A stretch of DNA of 64,000 bases. Source: Dasypus novemcinctus. Taxonomy: Eukaryota; Chordata; Mammalia; Cingulata; Dasypodidae. Under the pieces are notes generated by a model that was not told where the DNA came from, did no database searches, and worked only from the letters and a program-made list of their open reading frames with translations. The stretch is taken from positions 25,061,661 through 25,125,660 of the forward strand of contig NC_080696.1 of the NCBI RefSeq assembly GCF_030445035.2. The letters run 5' to 3'. The number at the start of each line of letters is the position of its first letter. The stretch's first letter is position 1. The position numbers and the translations under genes are program-made. Below, one piece after another: positions 62,192-64,000 of this stretch.

Positions 62192-62605
62192 TGTTTTAGC
62201 TTCCTGGGCTGGTCTTGTTGAACAATGGAAATTTATTCACTCATATTTTCAGGCAGGAAAATGTCCAAAGAAAGGCATCATCAAGACAATATTTTCTTCC
62301 TGAAGACTGGTTTTCAGAGGCTGGCTGCTGGTGATCTTTCTTCTTCAGCTTGCCACATGGCAAAGCAAATGGGAGTGTCTCCGGGTTTCTCCTTTCTCTT
62401 CTGGGTTCTAATGAGGTTCAGCTTCTTGGTTCCTATGGCTTTATCTCACTCTGTCTGAATTTCTTCCACTTATAAAGGATGCCCACAATAAGATTAAAGG
62501 CCACACCTCAATTGCGGTAACCTCATAGATGGGTTCATATTCACAGAAAAGGATTAGATTTAAGGACATGTATGTCTGGGATACAAAATGCTTCAAACCA
62601 CCACA
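62192..62605 (+). mobile_element. Second ERVL/MLT2-like LTR in L1 copy H
   Basis: Begins TGTTTTAGCTTCCTGGGCT and ends TTCAAACCACCACA. Shares order with the LTR 120 bp upstream but diverges strongly, so the two are separate insertions or old unequal relatives rather than a recent pair flanking a provirus; the 118 bp between them looks like L1 sequence. Both are on the plus strand. Confidence 0.65.
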
Positions 62606-64000
62606 CTTCACCTTCTGGACCCCAAAATGTCAGATTCTTTTTTTATGCAAAATACATTCATTTTGTACCACCATTGCATATTGTGATAAATCTCACTTGA
62701 TCATGTACAATTCTTTAAATGTTCTGTTGAATTTGGTTTGCTAGAACTCTATTGAGTATTTTTATATCTATACTCATAAGGAATATTGACCATAATTTTA
62801 TTTTGGTATCTTTATCTGCCTTTGGGATTAGGGTGATGCTCACCACATAGACTTATCTAGGAAGTGTTCTCTCTATTTCAGGTTTTGGGAGGAATAGAAA
62901 CAGAATTGTGTTTTGGAATGTTTGTTGAAATTCATGAGTGAACCCATCTGGAGCTGTGATTTTCTTTGTATAACAGTGGGGGGGTTGATTACTTATTTGA
63001 CCTCTTAGCCATTATTGTTCTGTAAGATGTTCTATTTCTTTTTTATTCAGCTTAGGAATTTTGTGTCTTTCCAGGAATTGATCAATTTCATATATTTTAT
63101 CTAATTTGGGGGGATACAATTGTTCATATGAGGTCAGTAGTAATGTCACTCCTTTCATTTCTGATTTTTATTATTTATGTTCTCTGAATTTTTTTCTTCA
63201 TCAGTTTAGCTAAAGTTTGGTTTTATCGATCTTTACAAAGAAACAGCCTTTGGTTTCATTGACTTTCTCTATAGTGTTATTATTCTCCATTTTATTTATC
63301 CCCACTATAATCTTTATTATTTCCTTTCAACTGCTTGCTTGGGGTTTATTGTTTCACTGAATATAATGTCCATCAGGTTTATTCATGTTGTGATATGCTT
63401 CATGACTTAATTTCTTCTTACCACTGTATAATAATAATATATTTCTTAATTTCCACAAATCAGAAAATTTTCCAGTTGTGCTGTTATTAATTTCCAACAT
63501 CTTTTCAGTGCTGTCATAGAAGATTCATTGTATGATTTCAATCTTGTTAAAATTAAGTCTTATTTTGTGACCCAAACAAGGCCTACCTTAAAGAACGACC
63601 CATATGCACAAGAGAAGAATGTTTTTTTGACTCTTGTGTGTGAAGTGTTTTATGTATGTCTATTAGCTCTAATTGATTTTATAATGTCTTTCATTTTCTT
63701 ATCAATCTTATATATAGATGTTCTACCCATTATTAAATGCCAAATATTGAAATTTGTTACTAGATCAGAGTTCTCCCAAGTATCAATATGCTTCATTATT
63801 GTTGGTCTCTGCTGTTTCAGGGCATACTCACATGGCTACCTACATCAGAGATCTCTATTCTGTTATGCTGCCTTGATTCACTGTCTAGGGTACTTTTCTA
63901 TCAGCATATAGTACTCCCTATAGCATTGCTTGTAGGGCAGCTGTAGTGATGATATTTCCCTCAGCTTTTGTTTACCTGTTTATGCCTTACTCTTGCCTTC

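Larger units (their letters stand above)
60600..64000 (-). mobile_element. Older L1 copy H, runs off right edge
   Basis: Minus-strand L1 of the same old type as copy G. 3'UTR about 60600-60960 with TACAGTTCTATGG and the CCATTCCCAACTCC region; ORF2 C-terminus at 61017-61235 (rc; contains W-N-Q-P-K-C and Y-E-W-I-S-K); two LTR insertions; RT region about 62640-63300; endonuclease and then ORF1-like sequence toward 64000. Thoroughly degenerate, no long open frames. Confidence 0.75.

Overview
The window is mammalian nuclear DNA, almost certainly from a xenarthran, most likely an armadillo. The diagnostic evidence is the repeat content: tRNA-derived SINEs with A and B boxes of the DAS type described from the nine-banded armadillo, many L1 retrotransposons, MaLR- and ERVL-type LTRs, and older MIR and L2 remnants. 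There is no operon structure, phage, CRISPR array or functional RNA gene. Species assignment is inference from repeat families; no search was run.

One intact host gene is visible: a single-exon olfactory receptor on the minus strand (28012-28998, 328 residues), most like the OR5T subfamily. In human that subfamily sits in a class II receptor cluster on chromosome 11, so the window probably lies in the equivalent cluster. Low-repeat DNA around it (26421-28011 and 28999-29475) shows no second gene or recognisable receptor relic.

Layout, left to right: 1-1956, 5' end of a minus-strand L1 (A); 2395-5835, older minus L1 (G) interrupted by a SINE and an LTR piece; 6185-14060, near full-length minus L1 (B) with a SINE in its 5'UTR; 14475-17365, plus-strand L1 ORF2 fragment carrying a SINE and a younger L1 3' end; 18480-26420, minus L1 3'UTR piece and L1 (C), which has lost its reverse transcriptase and holds a solo LTR; 28012-28998, the receptor; 29489-33639, plus-strand L1 (E) built like a half-L1; 33653-37960, mostly unannotatable AT-rich DNA with a MIR, a SINE stub and a CT-rich microsatellite; 37960-39620, old L1; 39629-54803, plus-strand L1 (F) split by a SINE, itself split by a full-length minus L1 (D), itself carrying another SINE; 54985-58770, L1 3' ends and an L2; 59630-60590, an ancient L1/HAL1-like piece; 60600-64000, old minus L1 (H) with two ERVL-type LTRs, running off the window.

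Every L1 ORF seen is broken by stops, frameshifts or deletions, so none is an obviously active element. The points most worth a second look are the 9.6-kb L1 architecture with a roughly 2.9-kb 3'UTR, a hydrophobic reading frame shared by the 5'UTRs of three L1 copies, the half-L1-like element E, and the four-level nest. I found no convincing evidence of a wholly new biological system. All boundaries given for repeats were judged by eye from copy-to-copy comparison within the window and may be off by tens of bases unless target-site duplications are quoted.
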